Made by a program: the position numbers and the translations under genes
In this document: positions 40,989 to 52,380 of the stretch, in pieces
How the letters are laid out: the number at the start of each line of letters is the position of its first letter
Numbering within the stretch: the first letter of the stretch is position 1
NCBI GenBank assembly: GCA_963281255.1
Contig: OY725498.1
Coordinates: 3,720,001-3,784,000, forward strand
Reading direction: 5' to 3'
Origin: Aphrocallistes beatrix
Taxonomy: Eukaryota; Porifera; Hexactinellida; Sceptrulophora; Aphrocallistidae
Length of the DNA: 64,000 nucleotides
Notes under the pieces: model-generated
What the model saw: only the letters and a program-made list of their open reading frames with translations
The model's database searches: none
What the model was told of the DNA's origin: nothing

Positions 40989-43909
40989 TTATTGTTTTAC
41001 TTTTATTGCTTTTTCTTTGCTTAATACACCTTTTTTGCTCAGGCTAGGAATAGGCTCGAATTTTTCAGATATTAATTTGAGACTCTCGCTATTCCTTTTT
41101 GCATTAAAACGAAGTAAATTTGGAGAGATACTTTCTTTAAAATATGTCCTTTTGTTTCCCTTGCGTTTTTGCCACGTCTCTTCAACGAATGAAGTATCTT
41201 GATCCTTTCTTTTCTTGAAGATTTTGCAACTCAGAGGCTCAAATGCAAAAGTAAAAGCACTAATCCTCCCTTCAAGGCCTTCACGCATTTTTCTTAAGAA
41301 ATCCCCTGCTCTTAGTTTAGTCTCGCCATTAAGGATATTTGCTTTAACAATTTTCATCCAACTCTCGACGATTGCATTACTATGTCGTACATTAGCCTCT
41401 CCTGGTGAGATGACTGGCCCTAGTATCAAACTGCTCCATAGAGGGCAAATTGGCATATAGTATGTGACGAGAAAAGTAGGCAAAGCAGGTAGGAAGTATG
41501 TTTCGTTTTCTTCAAAATATGTTGTATTATGTTTTCTATCTAATTTATCAATCATATTTTGACAGTTCTTCAACAGATTATCGAAATATCTTCCGAAAGG
41601 TGACTTATTTTTATAAGTATTTCCATCTCCAAATTCATTTTGGAGTTCTTCGTCGATTTCATCAATGAAATCAAATTCATAGTTTACTTCTTCTTCTCTA
41701 AAATTTATTGTATTTTCAATTTTGCTAACATAAGGATTGATTTCTGGATATGTTTTTTTAGCTAAACACAACATACAGAGAGCAGTGAAAAGTTGTTCGA
41801 AGTCGTTGAAACTTGTGCATGATATTAGTCGAGCCATTACATACATTATCATTCTTTTCATATGTTTAGTCGGTTTGATGTTTCGTTCAAGTTTATAACT
41901 AATTCGGTGTAATAGATGTGCCGAACATATGTGAAGTACACTTCTATCTTTATCAAAATCAGATTTAGAGGCATGGATTAGATTCCAACTAGCATTTAGG
42001 TATTCTTCAAGTTGTTCTTTATTAAAAACTTTGGAGATACTATGTAACATTGCCCAACTAAAATCGACTTCGATTTGAGTAGGGCAGATATCGTGCTTCA
42101 ATATCAATTTTACATCATAAATCCATTTGTGTAAAAAATATGTAATTTCAACATTAGTATGGTTGCTACTTAGCATCTCAGCAAGGGGGATTGGACTTAT
42201 TTTCATTTGTGGATGTTGTAAAGTTAAAGCATAATATAAAAATTTCTTTTGAAACTGGTCTATCTTTCTAACTACAGATCCAGTTGCATCTAAATGCAAG
42301 ATTAAATTAGACTTTGCTATCGATTTTAAGATAAGAATCTGTTCTTCGGTATACATGTGTATGACAATGGGATACCTTGATATCAATTGTATACATCCAT
42401 CTATTACTTTCCCTTTTATAGCACTATCATATGTTTTTTTGGTGATTACAATATCCTGCCACATGTCATTATCGAACCGCTTCTTTGCTAAATGTTGTGA
42501 CTTTATTTTCCTTAGGATGGATTGTGAATGTAATTGATTCATATTTCCATGTTTGGCAGATTCTAAACTATCTGACTTCTTGAAAAGATCATAGTGATAA
42601 TTAATGGCTGAACTACTTAATATCTCTCTGCCTAAATTTTCTCGCTGTTCACCTGATATTTTACGACTGTATGCATTTTTGTGATCAAAATGTTCATCTG
42701 ATAGAAAGCCATGAGCGTTAATGTTCACAGTTAAACTATCAAAACCTTCGAAATTAGGCGTTTCAGCTATCCAAAGTGAAAATTTCATGCAATTTTTAAA
42801 CTTGCAAACCGCTTGAGCTAATAAGAAGGGAGAATTGCGAAATTTCGAATCATTATTAATTCTGTGATAGAGAAATTTGATAACACAATATGGATAAAAA
42901 ACGCTGAGTTTCTGGTTAAAAACATAGGTCCAATTACTTAATTTGTTACAGCTAACCCTTGGTTTAATGCAATTCCACTCTTGAAGGGTGAGAAAAAATT
43001 GGTTGGTTTGTTCTAAGCTCTTATCCAAGATATGAGCATCACATATGCTAATTTCAGATTCATCACTGATAATGTTTGATGATAGGGGGCTTTGCAGTAG
43101 CGGATTTAGGAGTGTGCGGAGTGTGCGGCCGCACAGGGCCCCCACATTTTCGGGCCCCCCACAAATTGACATAAATTATGTACTTGTTTTTCTAATGAAA
43201 TACTCTCACTAATATGAATATTGTATGCAGCAAATCTCATTTTTCATTTTCATTTCAAAATTTTAATAAAATTATTATAATAATTATGATCATTTTTTTA
43301 AAAAGATTTAGATGCCAGGGCCCCCACAATCGCACTCGCACAGGGCCCCCACATTCCTAAATCCGGCACTGGGGCTTTGTTGTAATAATTGTGAATTAAA
43401 AGATGTTTCTTCTGCTTGTGATTGTTGAATTGTAGAAAAGAAACGAGAACCCAAATTAGATATGTCAAAGCTAACAATTAATTTGATCTCCTCACAATAG
43501 GGGAAGTCTACCGCATCTTTTAGCGAGGTTACTTTATCCTGAATTTTTGAATTATTATTTTTCCAAAAATGCATTATTTTTTTCCTCAATGCTGGTCTAT
43601 TCCTGTTGAGTATTATTTTAGCTAATGAACCCCATATCGACATAGAATCGCGCCAATTACATGTTTTGAGCTTGGATCGGATTTCAGGCCATGGAATGTT
43701 TAGTCTTGCTAATGCTTGTTCAAATTTTTCAGGAATGCTTTTGCCTATTAAATTTCCCTTAGCAACTAAAAAGGAATATTAAATGATTAAGATATGGAAT
43801 ATACTTAAATGACAATTCTGAAATGATCTAACTTACGTGCTAAAGGGCCTGGGTTAAGCTCTACATCACCACACAAGAGCAGCAGCATTGCATCAAGATT
43901 ATTTCCCAT
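40989..43909 (-). CDS. DDE-transposase-like protein with N-terminal 2A-type motif (disrupted by a MITE)
   Basis: Exon 1 (43909-43837) encodes MGNNLDAMLLLLCGDVELNP followed by GPLA. DVELNPGP is the exact 2A ribosome-skipping consensus after a hydrophobic stretch. A 71-bp GTAAGT...TTTTTAG intron leads in phase to exon 2 at 43765 (LAKGNLIGKSIPEKF). Exon 2 continues to 43372, is cut by a hAT MITE (43095-43371), and resumes at about 43086 to the stop at 40989. The large part has LHLDATGSVVRK, QIEVDFSWAML and NAIVESWMK, spaced like a D-D-E triad of an RNase-H-fold transposase. I cannot name the superfamily. Apart from the MITE no lesion was seen in the roughly 840 codons, so inactivation looks recent, or the MITE may lie in a tolerated region. 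A 2A here would release a 21-residue leader ending in Gly. Confidence 0.72.
43095..43371. mobile_element. hAT-type MITE inside the DDE-like gene
   Basis: Starts CAGTAGCGGATTTAGGAGTG and ends CATTCCTAAATCCGGCACTG. The duplication GGGCTTTG is exact at 43087-43094 and 43372-43379. Removing the element and one duplicate joins QLLQQSP to LSSNIISDE in the host protein. The 277-bp element contains paired CACAGGGCCCCCACAT segments. Confidence 0.95.
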
Positions 43910-44569
43910 TTAGAGAAACTCGAAATAAATTTTATTCAGACAAAAAAATGCAAAAGGATCGGAAGAAATGAACACTTGAAGTAATTATGTTAATGAATAG
44001 ATTCTAATTATATATATACCATCAAGTTATTTGAATATATGTAACAAATACTTATTGAAATGAGCCGTAGATGATATTGTTATTAATGTATGATGAAATT
44101 AACCTATGATATTGCAAGCATTGTCATTTTAAGGATTTGTTAGAACATTATCTTCAAAAGTAGATGACTACTTCAAATAGTTTAAGAAGTAATACAAATA
44201 CACCGGAGTAATATCAAACTTTACTAAAATAGGAGAAATATCTCTTGTAGATTCGCAAAGAGCAAAACAGAAAGGTCCCGCCACAGTAATATGGGGAGGT
44301 TGCACATACTCAATTATACAATACCGGCTAAGGGTTCCCAACCCAGTGGTGATTACCCCAAATAGAGTAATATTAAGATTTTTGAAGGGTAATGGGGTAC
44401 TTCATTATATTAAAATTTGTTATCAATAGTTCCATGTAATTGATCAATTCGCAAAGAATAAGTGCCGCAAAAAGCCTATATAAAAAAAGTTGTTTCTGAA
44501 GTGTGCGTTTTATATAAAGTTAATGTATTGTGGGATAATTTGATTCTGAATACTGTGGGGTCGGTTCGA

Positions 44570-45095
44570 AGGTACCTCCACCTACAAGGAATTGTTTCCC
44601 CGCAGGCTGGTTACCGAATAATAGCTCTTCAAAGCGTGCTCAGTTTGGTCCTACTGAGAAATTAGCAGATAATTGTCATTTTTTGCAACGTCATCATGTG
44701 GTCATCCGGGATCCAATTGATTAAAAAATGGAATGAAGAGATATACCGCAAGTAAGGTATCCCCACCTACAAGGAAATGTTTCCCCGTAGGCTGGTTACC
44801 GAATAATAGCTCTTCAAAGCGTGCTCAGTTTGGTCCTATTGAGAAATTAGCAGATAATTGTCATTTTTTGCAACGTCATCATGTGGTCATTCGGGATCCA
44901 ATTGATTAAAAAATGGAATGAAGAGATATACCGCAAGTAGGGTATCTCCACCTACAAGGAAATGTTTCCCCGTAGGCTGGTTACCGAATAATAGCTCTTC
45001 AAAGCGTGCTCAGTTTGGTCCTATTGAGAAATTAGCAGATAATTGTCATTTTTTGCAACGTCATCATGTGGTCATCCGGGATCGAATTAGTTAAT
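44570..45095. repeat. Tandem repeat, period about 185 bp, nearly three copies
   Basis: Units start near 44571, 44756 and 44941 with GGTAYCYCCACCTACAAGGA and include CGTGCTCAGTTTGGTCCTA and CATCATGTGGTCATCCGGGA. The copies differ at few positions. The location just beyond the DDE-like gene could be a subterminal repeat of that element. The preceding 43910-44560 holds no gene. Confidence 0.88.
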
Positions 45096-45395
45096 AATTG
45101 TAAATAGTGAATGTACCACTGGAAAGGTATCTTTTCACCAAAGGAAATCTTCCTTCGACCTTTGGGCGGTAAATTATGCTATGTTGCATGGTGCTCGAAT
45201 TTGCTGCCAACTTCACACTCGTGTTATTATCACAAAAGCGAGGTGCAAGCTTCAAAAAGCGGGACGCGGGACAATCCACAAAATTAGTGCCCAAAAGCGG
45301 GACGGTTGTCAAGTATGTATTTAAGTGTGAATTGGGACTCCCAATTGTCATACATCCTGAAGAAGCAGCCGAAAAGTCGGCGAGGAAGACGAGGC

Positions 45396-46250
45396 TATGG
45401 GAGGGCATGGAACTGGTGATATGGAGGAGTTTAGAGAAGATGGGTTAGATGAACCTAGAACCGCAGATGACCAGGACTGCTTTAGCAAGTTTATTGTGGT
45501 GAGAGCGCTTAAAACAAAGTCAGCTGAAGGTATCCGAACACCTGATCTCTATATTCTGTGGACATGGAGCACCTCACATCTTCCAGACAGATAACGGAGG
45601 TGAATTTACTATTAACCTGCTGAATACGACCTGCGCAATGGCGGCTACAGGTACTTCTTACTCATAGTTGATCTCTTTTCACATTACGTCGAAGCAATCC
45701 CGTTGAAAGACCAGATCGCCACGTCCATCGTTAACGCATTCATGGAAGGATGGGTCTATCGTGGAGATAGCGTACCAAATATTATGCTCACAGGTCAGGG
45801 GAAGAATGTGGATGGGTTTGCGGTGCACGAACTGTGCCACGACTTAGGGATTACTAAACGTCACACCACACCGTAACACCCGGATTCCGATGGGATCGCC
45901 GAAAGACATATCGGCTTCGTCGAACAAGTAATACGTTGCTTGATGCTCGAAAGCCACCTAGAAAAGGGTTCCTGGCCGTCGTTGTTGCAAGAGATTACTT
46001 TCTACACTGCAATAATCTGGACAACGCGTCGAGTAAAATATCTCCACACTGCAACATAAGGTACAGGGTCAGCCAGTCAGTATCTCGAAACAACGCGGTA
46101 AAGAAGAGGCCAGAATCGAGTGAAATTGCACGAGAAAACCAGGAGTGCACCCAATCGGGGCTAAGAAGAAGTATGGTAAAGGCAAGAAAACATCCAACAT
46201 AACCCCGGGAGATTGGGTCATGATTAATATGAAGGACTATTCGTATACAT
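45396..46250 (+). pseudogene. Chimeric retroviral-type integrase fragments
   Basis: Two integrase cores from different sources are joined. The first, to about 45625, reads FSKFIVVRALKTKSAEG and then, in another frame, a TDNGGEF motif, resembling Ginger/KRBA2-type integrases. The second, from about 45640, resembles the Ty3/gypsy-like integrase at 51342: VDLFSHYVEAIPLKDQ, then an HTTP-type region with a premature stop near 45875 and a GIAERHIGFVEQVIR segment. Stops and shifts are frequent. The first core and part of the second recur inverted in the right arm (about 55046-55372). Confidence 0.65.
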
Positions 46251-47560
46251 GTTAGTTTGTTGTAAGAGAGAACTATCACAATTTTCCACCTCTTTTGTAC
46301 TAATATTCATTACACTCCATTAAATTTCAGCAAAATATAGATAAGTTTGTATTTTGCACATAAGACTTGAAGTAATCCATGGTTAAATACCGTGAATAGG
46401 CTATAGTTACGCAGGCTGTGCTATATGCCTATATCTATGAAAAAAAATTTTTAAATATGATCAACATGTTATTAACGAATATAAATGCATCCACAAAGTA
46501 TCAAATTTTATTAAAAATGATATCTCCAGATTTCTTAAAATAATAGAATACTGTAAAATCATGTTATAATATCAAAGTAGCCAAAATGAGTATTTAATTT
46601 CATACCAAATAGATTTCTTGAATGTTTAGATTTGAGGGTGGAGTCTTTCTTTGATACTCCAATTCTCCAAATGTATTCAATGACCTTAACGGATCATATT
46701 TCAATGTAAAACCTTTTTGTAATATTCGAGTAGTCAAAATAGATCTTAATTTGAAACTAAATAGCTTACTTAGACATTTTAGTTTTATTAATGTGACTTT
46801 GAAATGTGAGGTCCTAATTTATTCAATGAAAATGGGGAGTTACTTAATTTGATACCTAATTGCTTCCTGGAACAATTTTAAAATATGAATCTTAACTATA
46901 ATATCACTCCAAATTACAAAAGATTTTAACGGATCATATATCTCCTGATAATACATGTGAAATGTGATGTCCGTAATAGTCTAAATCAGTGGTTCTCGAA
47001 CTACTTAGGGCATTCAAAAAGTTGTCATCCCATATCTGTATCTCAAATGATAGTGAAAATAGGATATTTTCGATTTGCCCATTGTATTCCTTAGGGGATC
47101 AGCTTCCAATTTATATATTGGTTTATTTTAAGAGGACAATTATTGTGGTTCCTACATTAGATTTTTGTACATCGGTTTAGAGTAGTGTCTCTCAACTGGA
47201 AGACACAGTATCCCAGTTATCCATTGTTTAATGACGCATAAAGACGAGGAACTTTACACTGCAGTTGTCCTAAAATAAAGGAACTTCTCCCTCAACTCCA
47301 GCCGAAAAATACAACGTCTGATTAGGAAAGAGCATCTCGGAAAGCATTCAAGAATGTTTATCCTGAAACAAGAATATATATGGATGCTGGTTCCATTACA
47401 CACAAGCAATTTGGAAACATATCCAAAAATTTGGACTGGCCCAAAGTTATCTATAAACTAGATGATTTTCTTAAATACTTATTGGCTAATTCAAATTCAA
47501 CCAAATGAATTGTCAATTTTTGAATATTAGAAAACGGTACAAATAATGGAGCAGAAAGCT
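46251..47560. other. Non-coding part of the left arm and centre
   Basis: 46672-47195 mirrors 54522-55046. It contains AGTGGTTCTCGAACTACTTA at 46988 and the GTGTCTCTCAACTGG end at 47190, an old hAT-like MITE pattern. 47196-47560 shows nothing recognisable. Confidence 0.4.
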
Positions 47561-47648
47561 ACCATGCAAAAGTGTCTATTCAAATCGAGCCACCCACGGA
47601 TTTGGAACTTCATGAAAATTTTGCAGAGACGCTGAACGAGCCTTAGCA

Positions 47649-47900
47649 GTGGAAGCAGCCAAAAGGCCGACACTAGAAGAAGCTTTTACGCTTCTTAAGG
47701 TCAATTTGGATCCACCCCTTGATGTATATAGGAAAACTCGGCAATACTATGACATGCACTGGAATTGCGGAGAGCAAGTAGACGATTTCTTCATCCGTAT
47801 GTGGAAGACGGCAAAGGATTCGAGGCACACAGCGAAGCAGGCGTGCAACAATATGGTGTCTCAATTACCAGATAAGATAGAGTTAGCGGCGAGAACTTGA
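47649..47900 (+). pseudogene. Gag-like fragment
   Basis: Residues such as PTLEEAFTLLKVNLDPP, WNCGEQVDDFFIRMW and ACNNMVSQLP align with the gag protein starting at 48217 (EEAFSYLKERLDPE, WGPGEPVQDFFARYL, VFMVSQVP). It is a diverged, isolated piece of a related Ty3/gypsy-like element. Confidence 0.7.
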
Positions 47901-48216
47901 CTCGAATCAAAGGGTTCCGACCCTGATATCTCCGACAAGGATGGTAGAGCGTTCATGGTTAAGATGAGAACCCTCCTAATTGAAAAGGGTATGCCTGTTA
48001 TGAGTATTAGCACTCTACTTGGGGTTAGCGATAGAACTCCGTGTTAGTACCACCCAAGGTGTTAGTTAGGACTTAGATATAAGCTGTGTATTCAGTATTC
48101 AGTTTTTTAGTTTCGCATACTGTTTGGTATTTCTTATATAGTCTGTGTATAATCTTACTATCAATTTAGTAGAACAGTTCCAGTTCTCTCAACCTAAATA
48201 CCAAACGTATCAAACT

Positions 48217-48720
48217 ATGGCGACTCCCCTAACAGTGGCGATTCCTACACTACGAGAGGGGCAAACCATCGCGGCTTGGCAACCTCTATTTGTGGCCGCG
48301 GTCTCGTCGCTGGATCAAAAGGCCGCAGTGAAATTACTGCCTGCATACGTCAAGAGGGGTAGACTAGAAGAAAATGTGGTTCTAGGAGCCGTCGCGAAAG
48401 ACTCGCTGGAGGAAGCTTTCTCTTATTTGAAAGAGCGTCTTGATCCAGAAGAAGACGAGTTCGAAGCGGCAGCGAAATTCCGTCAAATGACCTGGGGGCC
48501 TGGTGAACCAGTGCAGGACTTCTTCGCGCGTTACTTGGAGGAGGGAGTGAGAGCTGGGCTGACAGCAAGAGCTACGTGCGTCTTCATGGTATCGCAAGTT
48601 CCCGGTGAGGTCCAGCCGAAGCTCAAAGAATGGGTCAAACCCAAGGAGAATACCCTTTCTGTAGACGACGCACTCCATTTTGCATCCAACTGCGAAAAAC
48701 ATTCACAGAGAAGGGTCTAG
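48217..48720 (+). pseudogene. Gag (capsid-like) of the Ty3/gypsy-like element
   Basis: ATG 48217 (MATPLTVAIPTLREGQ) starts a 167-codon acidic, helical gag-like protein with WQPLFVAAVSSLDQKAAVKL and a WGPGEPVQDFFARYL block. The frame stops at 48720, before the zinc knuckles, which follow in another frame. The frame is open upstream only to a GTG. Confidence 0.7.
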
Positions 48721-48723
48721 CAC

Positions 48724-49784
48724 TGGAAAGAGGGGTCCGCATGCTCCACGTAGCCAAAGTGTCAACCGCAGGTGAAGTAGAGAAGACAAGCGAGGGGTCT
48801 AGCGGAGACGAGGCCGTACCGCATAAAGTCCAGCTTGTCCGCCCCCAAAACCAAGCACGGAGAGTACCCCGAAGGGATCTGAGGTGCTATTCATGCGGAT
48901 CATCAGACCACCTAGTCCGCTTTTGCCCCAACATATTTTGTTCAACATGCGGGGAAGCAGGACACAGACCAGCCACATGCCCTCGCAGAGGAGGTGGTAC
49001 AAAGTCAGTTTTTACCGGCAAATAGAGAATTTACAAGGCGTCTACGCAAGAAGACGCGGTCACGATCGAAGTGAACATTGGGTCGCACAAGGTAGCAGCC
49101 ATGCTCGATACAGGAGCAAAGCCGAGCGTCATGGACCTGGGTACTGCGCGACAGCTCGATTTGGAACACCTTATCAAGCCAGCCCCAGGTAGGGTGTATG
49201 GCTTGTGCAGCAATCCCGTCAGGGTGACCGGATACGTGGACGTCCCGGTCAAAGTCGACGAGCTGGACCCAGTCTTCGAGCGTATTAGTATCATTGATAG
49301 TAACCAACCGACGCTACTGCTCGGAAGGAGGTTCATGGGCCAACGGGGGCAGGTCATATTCGACTGGGAAAATGGCCGGGTAAAGTTGGGACGGTCGTGG
49401 ATCCCCGCTAAAACCGCCTTAATGGGGGCCACCCCCTTAGCAAGAGCGGTAGTCGCTAAGCAAGAGGAAGAGATTGAGGTGGTAGGAGAAAGGGAGGACG
49501 AACCAAGTGCTTCAGGAGACCTACTCGAAACCGAACAATCGGGACTGAACGAATTAATACGCGAATTCGCCGGTGTATTTGCCAGAGACCACAGGCGCCC
49601 GGCTAGATGCATACTCAACGAGCACCACTCAATACTCACTGGAGACTCACAGCCTCAGAAATCGAGACCTAGAAGGGTCCCCCCGAACTGGGAGTCCGAG
49701 ATCTCCCGACAGCTGTGTGAAATGCTATCCGCAGATCCTCCAATATGTCAACCGAGTAAATCTCCATGTCCAATGTGGTCCTAG
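48724..49784 (+). pseudogene. Zinc knuckles and aspartic protease of the Ty3/gypsy-like element
   Basis: Two CCHC knuckles (CYSCGSSDHLVRFC and CSTCGEAGHRPATC) lie at about 48886-48990, ending in a stop at 49023. The protease follows from about 49050 with AAMLDTGAKPSVMD, the DTG active site, and LLLGRRFMG downstream. Frame breaks separate it from both neighbours. Confidence 0.8.
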
Positions 49785-51055
49785 TCAAGAAACGAGACGG
49801 AAGTTTGAGATTTGCAGTGGACTATCGACGTTTAAACGGAGTGACTAAGCGCGATGAGTACAGCCTACCTAACCCACAGTCAATTTTCGACCGGTTACAG
49901 GGTAGTCGCTATTTTTCCAAACTGGACGTCGCGTCGGCGTATTGGACCATTCCCATCCGGGCAGAGGACTTCGAGAAGACAGCTTTCTACACGCCTCGAG
50001 GCATGCACGAAATGCTCGTCATGCCATTCGGCCTATGCAATGCCCAGGCCACGTTCCAGAGGATCATGGATACAGCACTGGCCAAGGCACCCCATTGTGA
50101 AAGCTATGTCGACGATATCATAGTATTCTCTACGACTATAGAAGACCATATTGTCCATTTACGAGCCGTTTTCGAGTGCCTAAGCACCGCAGGGTTACAA
50201 CTACGCAGGAACAAGTGTTATTTCGGCTTTTCCTCTCTAGAGTTTTTGGGACACCGGATTTCTGGTGAAGGAAGGGGGCCCAGTCCGGAATACCTTCACA
50301 AGTTAGATCCTTCCCCGAGGCGAGGTCAGTGGCAGAGCTCCAGAGATTTATTGGGACCGTTGACTATTATAGGTGTTACATCAAGAATCTGTCTCAAGTC
50401 GCAGAGCCACTATACGGTCTACTGAAGAAGGGGAGACGGTGGCAATGGGACAAAGGATGCCAATTGGCTTTCGACCATCTGCGGACGTGCCTGGTGAGGG
50501 AACCCGTCTCTTTGTCGCACCCGGACTGGAAGGGAGAGTTCTATATAGAAGCAGACGCTAGCTCGATCGGAGTTGCAGCGGTATTATCACAGCTAGACGG
50601 CGATACGGGAAGATTGAGACCAGTACAGTTTTTCTCCTCCTCCTTAAGCCCTTCCCAACAGAACTGCCGGTCAGCTCGAAGCGTGGGCCCTCGTGGCGGC
50701 AACACGCAAGTGGTCGGTGTACCTCAAAGGGGCGCGTGGTATCGTCTTGCTTACGGATCACTGTCCTCTTAAATGGTTGAAAGGGCAGAAAGATCCCAAA
50801 CACACTTTCGCTAGATGGCTGATGGAGTTGCAGGAACTTCCCTTCAGGATCGAGTTCAGACCGGGCCGGGAGAATCTGGTGGCGGATTACCTAAGTCGCA
50901 ACCCGGGGGTCTCCTATGATGATACGGTCAATCAGGAGGACAACTTCGAGGACAATATATACCGTCGAAAAGGAGAAGCGCCTATTCGAGAGGATTGCAA
51001 TGGAACAAAAGGAAGATGGCGTCATTGCTCGAGCACTAACGGAGCTGTCACATAA
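49766..51055 (+). pseudogene. Reverse transcriptase and RNase H, frameshifted
   Basis: Reverse transcriptase blocks VLVKKRDGSLRFAVDYRRLN, FSKLDVASAYWTIPI, MPFGLCNAQATFQR and the catalytic YVDDIIVFS lie at 49770-50290. RNase H segments (FYIEADASSIGVAAVLSQ, LLTDHCPLKWL, ADYLSRNPG) continue in two other frames to about 50915. At least three shifts make it non-functional. Confidence 0.88.
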
Positions 51056-51827
51056 GGGGAGAGTAATGAGCGGACAGCTGAAGAATGTATCTGACAGGCT
51101 TAAATGCATCGAGGGGAATCTATTCTTTGAGGATAGGATTGTGACCCCCAAGCACCTACGTCAGGAGACAACAGAGGTCACTCATGCCCAACACCACTTT
51201 GGGCAGACCAGCACATTGCGGACGCTGAGGAAGAACTTCTTTTGGCCGAAAATGAGACGGGACGTCATTAGGTGTTGTCGAGGCTGCGTGGCCTGTCATT
51301 GAGCAAAATACAAGACCTCTGGTCGCGAACCCCTGTGCACAATGTCTATCGGTAGCGGTGTACCGGGGGAGGCAGTAGCCATGGACGTTGGGACCCTCCC
51401 ATGGTCGGACGATCCAAACGGAGGTTACAGGTACGTACTCCTGATGGTCGACCTGTTCACTCGATACGTGGAGCTCCGACCACTCAAAGACCAAGAAACG
51501 GACACCATTCTTGACGCATTCCAGATGGGGTGGGTATATCGAGGGCACGGTATGCCGAGAATAGTCCTCACGGACCAGGGGGCCAATCTCGACGGTAGGA
51601 CCTTTAGGGAGTTTTGCGAGAAGGCCGGGATCGAAAAGAGACATACTACGCCATACCACCCGCAATGCGACGGGATGGCGGAAAGAAACATCGTCCTGGT
51701 AAAGCAAGTGATTCGATGCCTGCAAATGGACCGTCATCTCGAGAAGGGATCTTGGCCGATGCTGTTAACAGAAGTGAGTTTTCAGATGAATGTACTCGGT
51801 ACTCGGATAATACGCTCTTCGGTTTAG
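50916..51827 (+). pseudogene. Integrase, frameshifted and 3' truncated
   Basis: An HHCC zinc finger (HHFGQTSTLRTLRKNFFWP, CCRGCVACH) ends at a stop near 51300. The DDE core follows in another frame with MDVGTLPWSDD, MVDLFTRYVELRPL, IVLTDQGANLDG and HPQCDGMAERN. The chromodomain or C-terminal region is absent because the element is cut near 51800. Confidence 0.85.
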
Positions 51828-52135
51828 TACGTACTCATTTCTCTTGGGAATTTGTTTGGAATTTGTTTACATAATATAAATCCATCTATAATATAGCCTG
51901 GAGTTCTCAATCTAGCCTATTTTGGGAATTTGTTTACATAATATAAATTATGTAAACAAAAGTTTATAAAACAATTTCTCATATAGATCCGAAAATATAA
52001 TATTCTAAATCTAACGATAACAGTATATTGTAGTGTCGTACAATAATTTCTATTGTGAGAGTGAACTCATGTATGTATAATGTATTGAAAAGGTGTGAAA
52101 AATTGTTTTCATTTTTTTGGAGAGGTGGGAAAATT
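51828..52135. other. AT-rich repeat remnant
   Basis: Segments such as GAATTTGTTTACATAATATA occur twice here and are related to 56700-56890 in the right arm (TTGTTTAC, TTCGGATC, ATATGAGAAATT). It is a remnant of a dispersed repeat with no gene. Confidence 0.45.
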
Positions 52136-52324
52136 GGGCATGCCTAATTTCCGGGACGGGACGGGATCCCATCCCGTCCCGGAAAATTAGGCATCTTAAC
52201 CCGTCCCGTCCCGGAAATTAGGTACCTTTTCTGTCCCGTCCCGGAGATTAGGCATCTTGACTCGTCCCGTCCCGGAAATTAGGTACCTGATGGTCCCGTC
52301 CCGTCCCGGAAATTAGGCATGCCC
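52136..52324. mobile_element. 189-bp MITE of CCCGTCCCGGAAATTAGG repeats
   Basis: The ends GGGCATGCCTAATTTCCGGG and CCCGGAAATTAGGCATGCCC are perfect inverted repeats, continuing as ACGGGACGGGA and its complement (about 30 bp). The interior is three to four direct repeats of the same unit separated by short spacers. Flanks GGGAAAATT and GGGAAAGTT suggest an 8-9 bp duplication with one change. Confidence 0.85.
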
Positions 52325-52380
52325 GGGAAAGTTCGCTCAGATCTTAGAACTTAATCGTAGTCATAACATTTGACGCCTAC

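Larger units (their letters stand above)
40883..45315 (-). mobile_element. Inserted DDE-transposase-like element in the left arm
   Basis: The right arm shows a THAP exon at the corresponding place. Here six codons of it (to 40882) are followed by this unrelated 4.4 kb, after which homology resumes at 45316 (TTTAAGTGTGAATTGGGACTC). The block holds the two-exon DDE-like gene and a 185-bp tandem repeat. Terminal repeats were not recognised, so the exact element ends are uncertain and part may be a replacement rather than a simple insertion. Confidence 0.6.
39958..47195. repeat. Left arm of an 18-kb imperfect inverted repeat
   Basis: Three blocks match the right arm in reverse complement and in order: 39958-40310 with about 57535-57877, 40311-40882 with about 56148-56735, and 45316-45770 plus 46672-47195 with about 54522-55868. 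Between them the left arm has its own insertions: 40883-45315 (DDE element and tandem repeat) and 45771-46671 (more integrase remnant). It lacks about 800 bp and a MITE present on the right. Confidence 0.9.
48217..51827 (+). mobile_element. Ty3/gypsy-like retroelement, gag-pol, 3' truncated
   Basis: Domains appear in the order gag, zinc knuckles, protease, reverse transcriptase, RNase H and integrase, the Ty3/gypsy order. They are split among several frames and end inside the integrase near 51800, where a TAGTACGTACTCATTTCTCT segment related to the MITE of 7656 begins. No long terminal repeats or primer-binding site could be found, and no env-like frame is seen. The internal GC content is higher than that of the surrounding DNA. 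Confidence 0.88.

Noticed and set aside
43095..43172. Apparent N-terminus MSICGGPENVGALCGRT of the DDE-like protein
   Set aside because: These codons lie inside the hAT MITE. Target-duplication logic and the upstream exon show the host protein continues on the other side of the MITE.
49031..49639. 202-codon minus-strand frame across the protease region
   Set aside because: Antisense shadow of the protease coding strand, with no domain.
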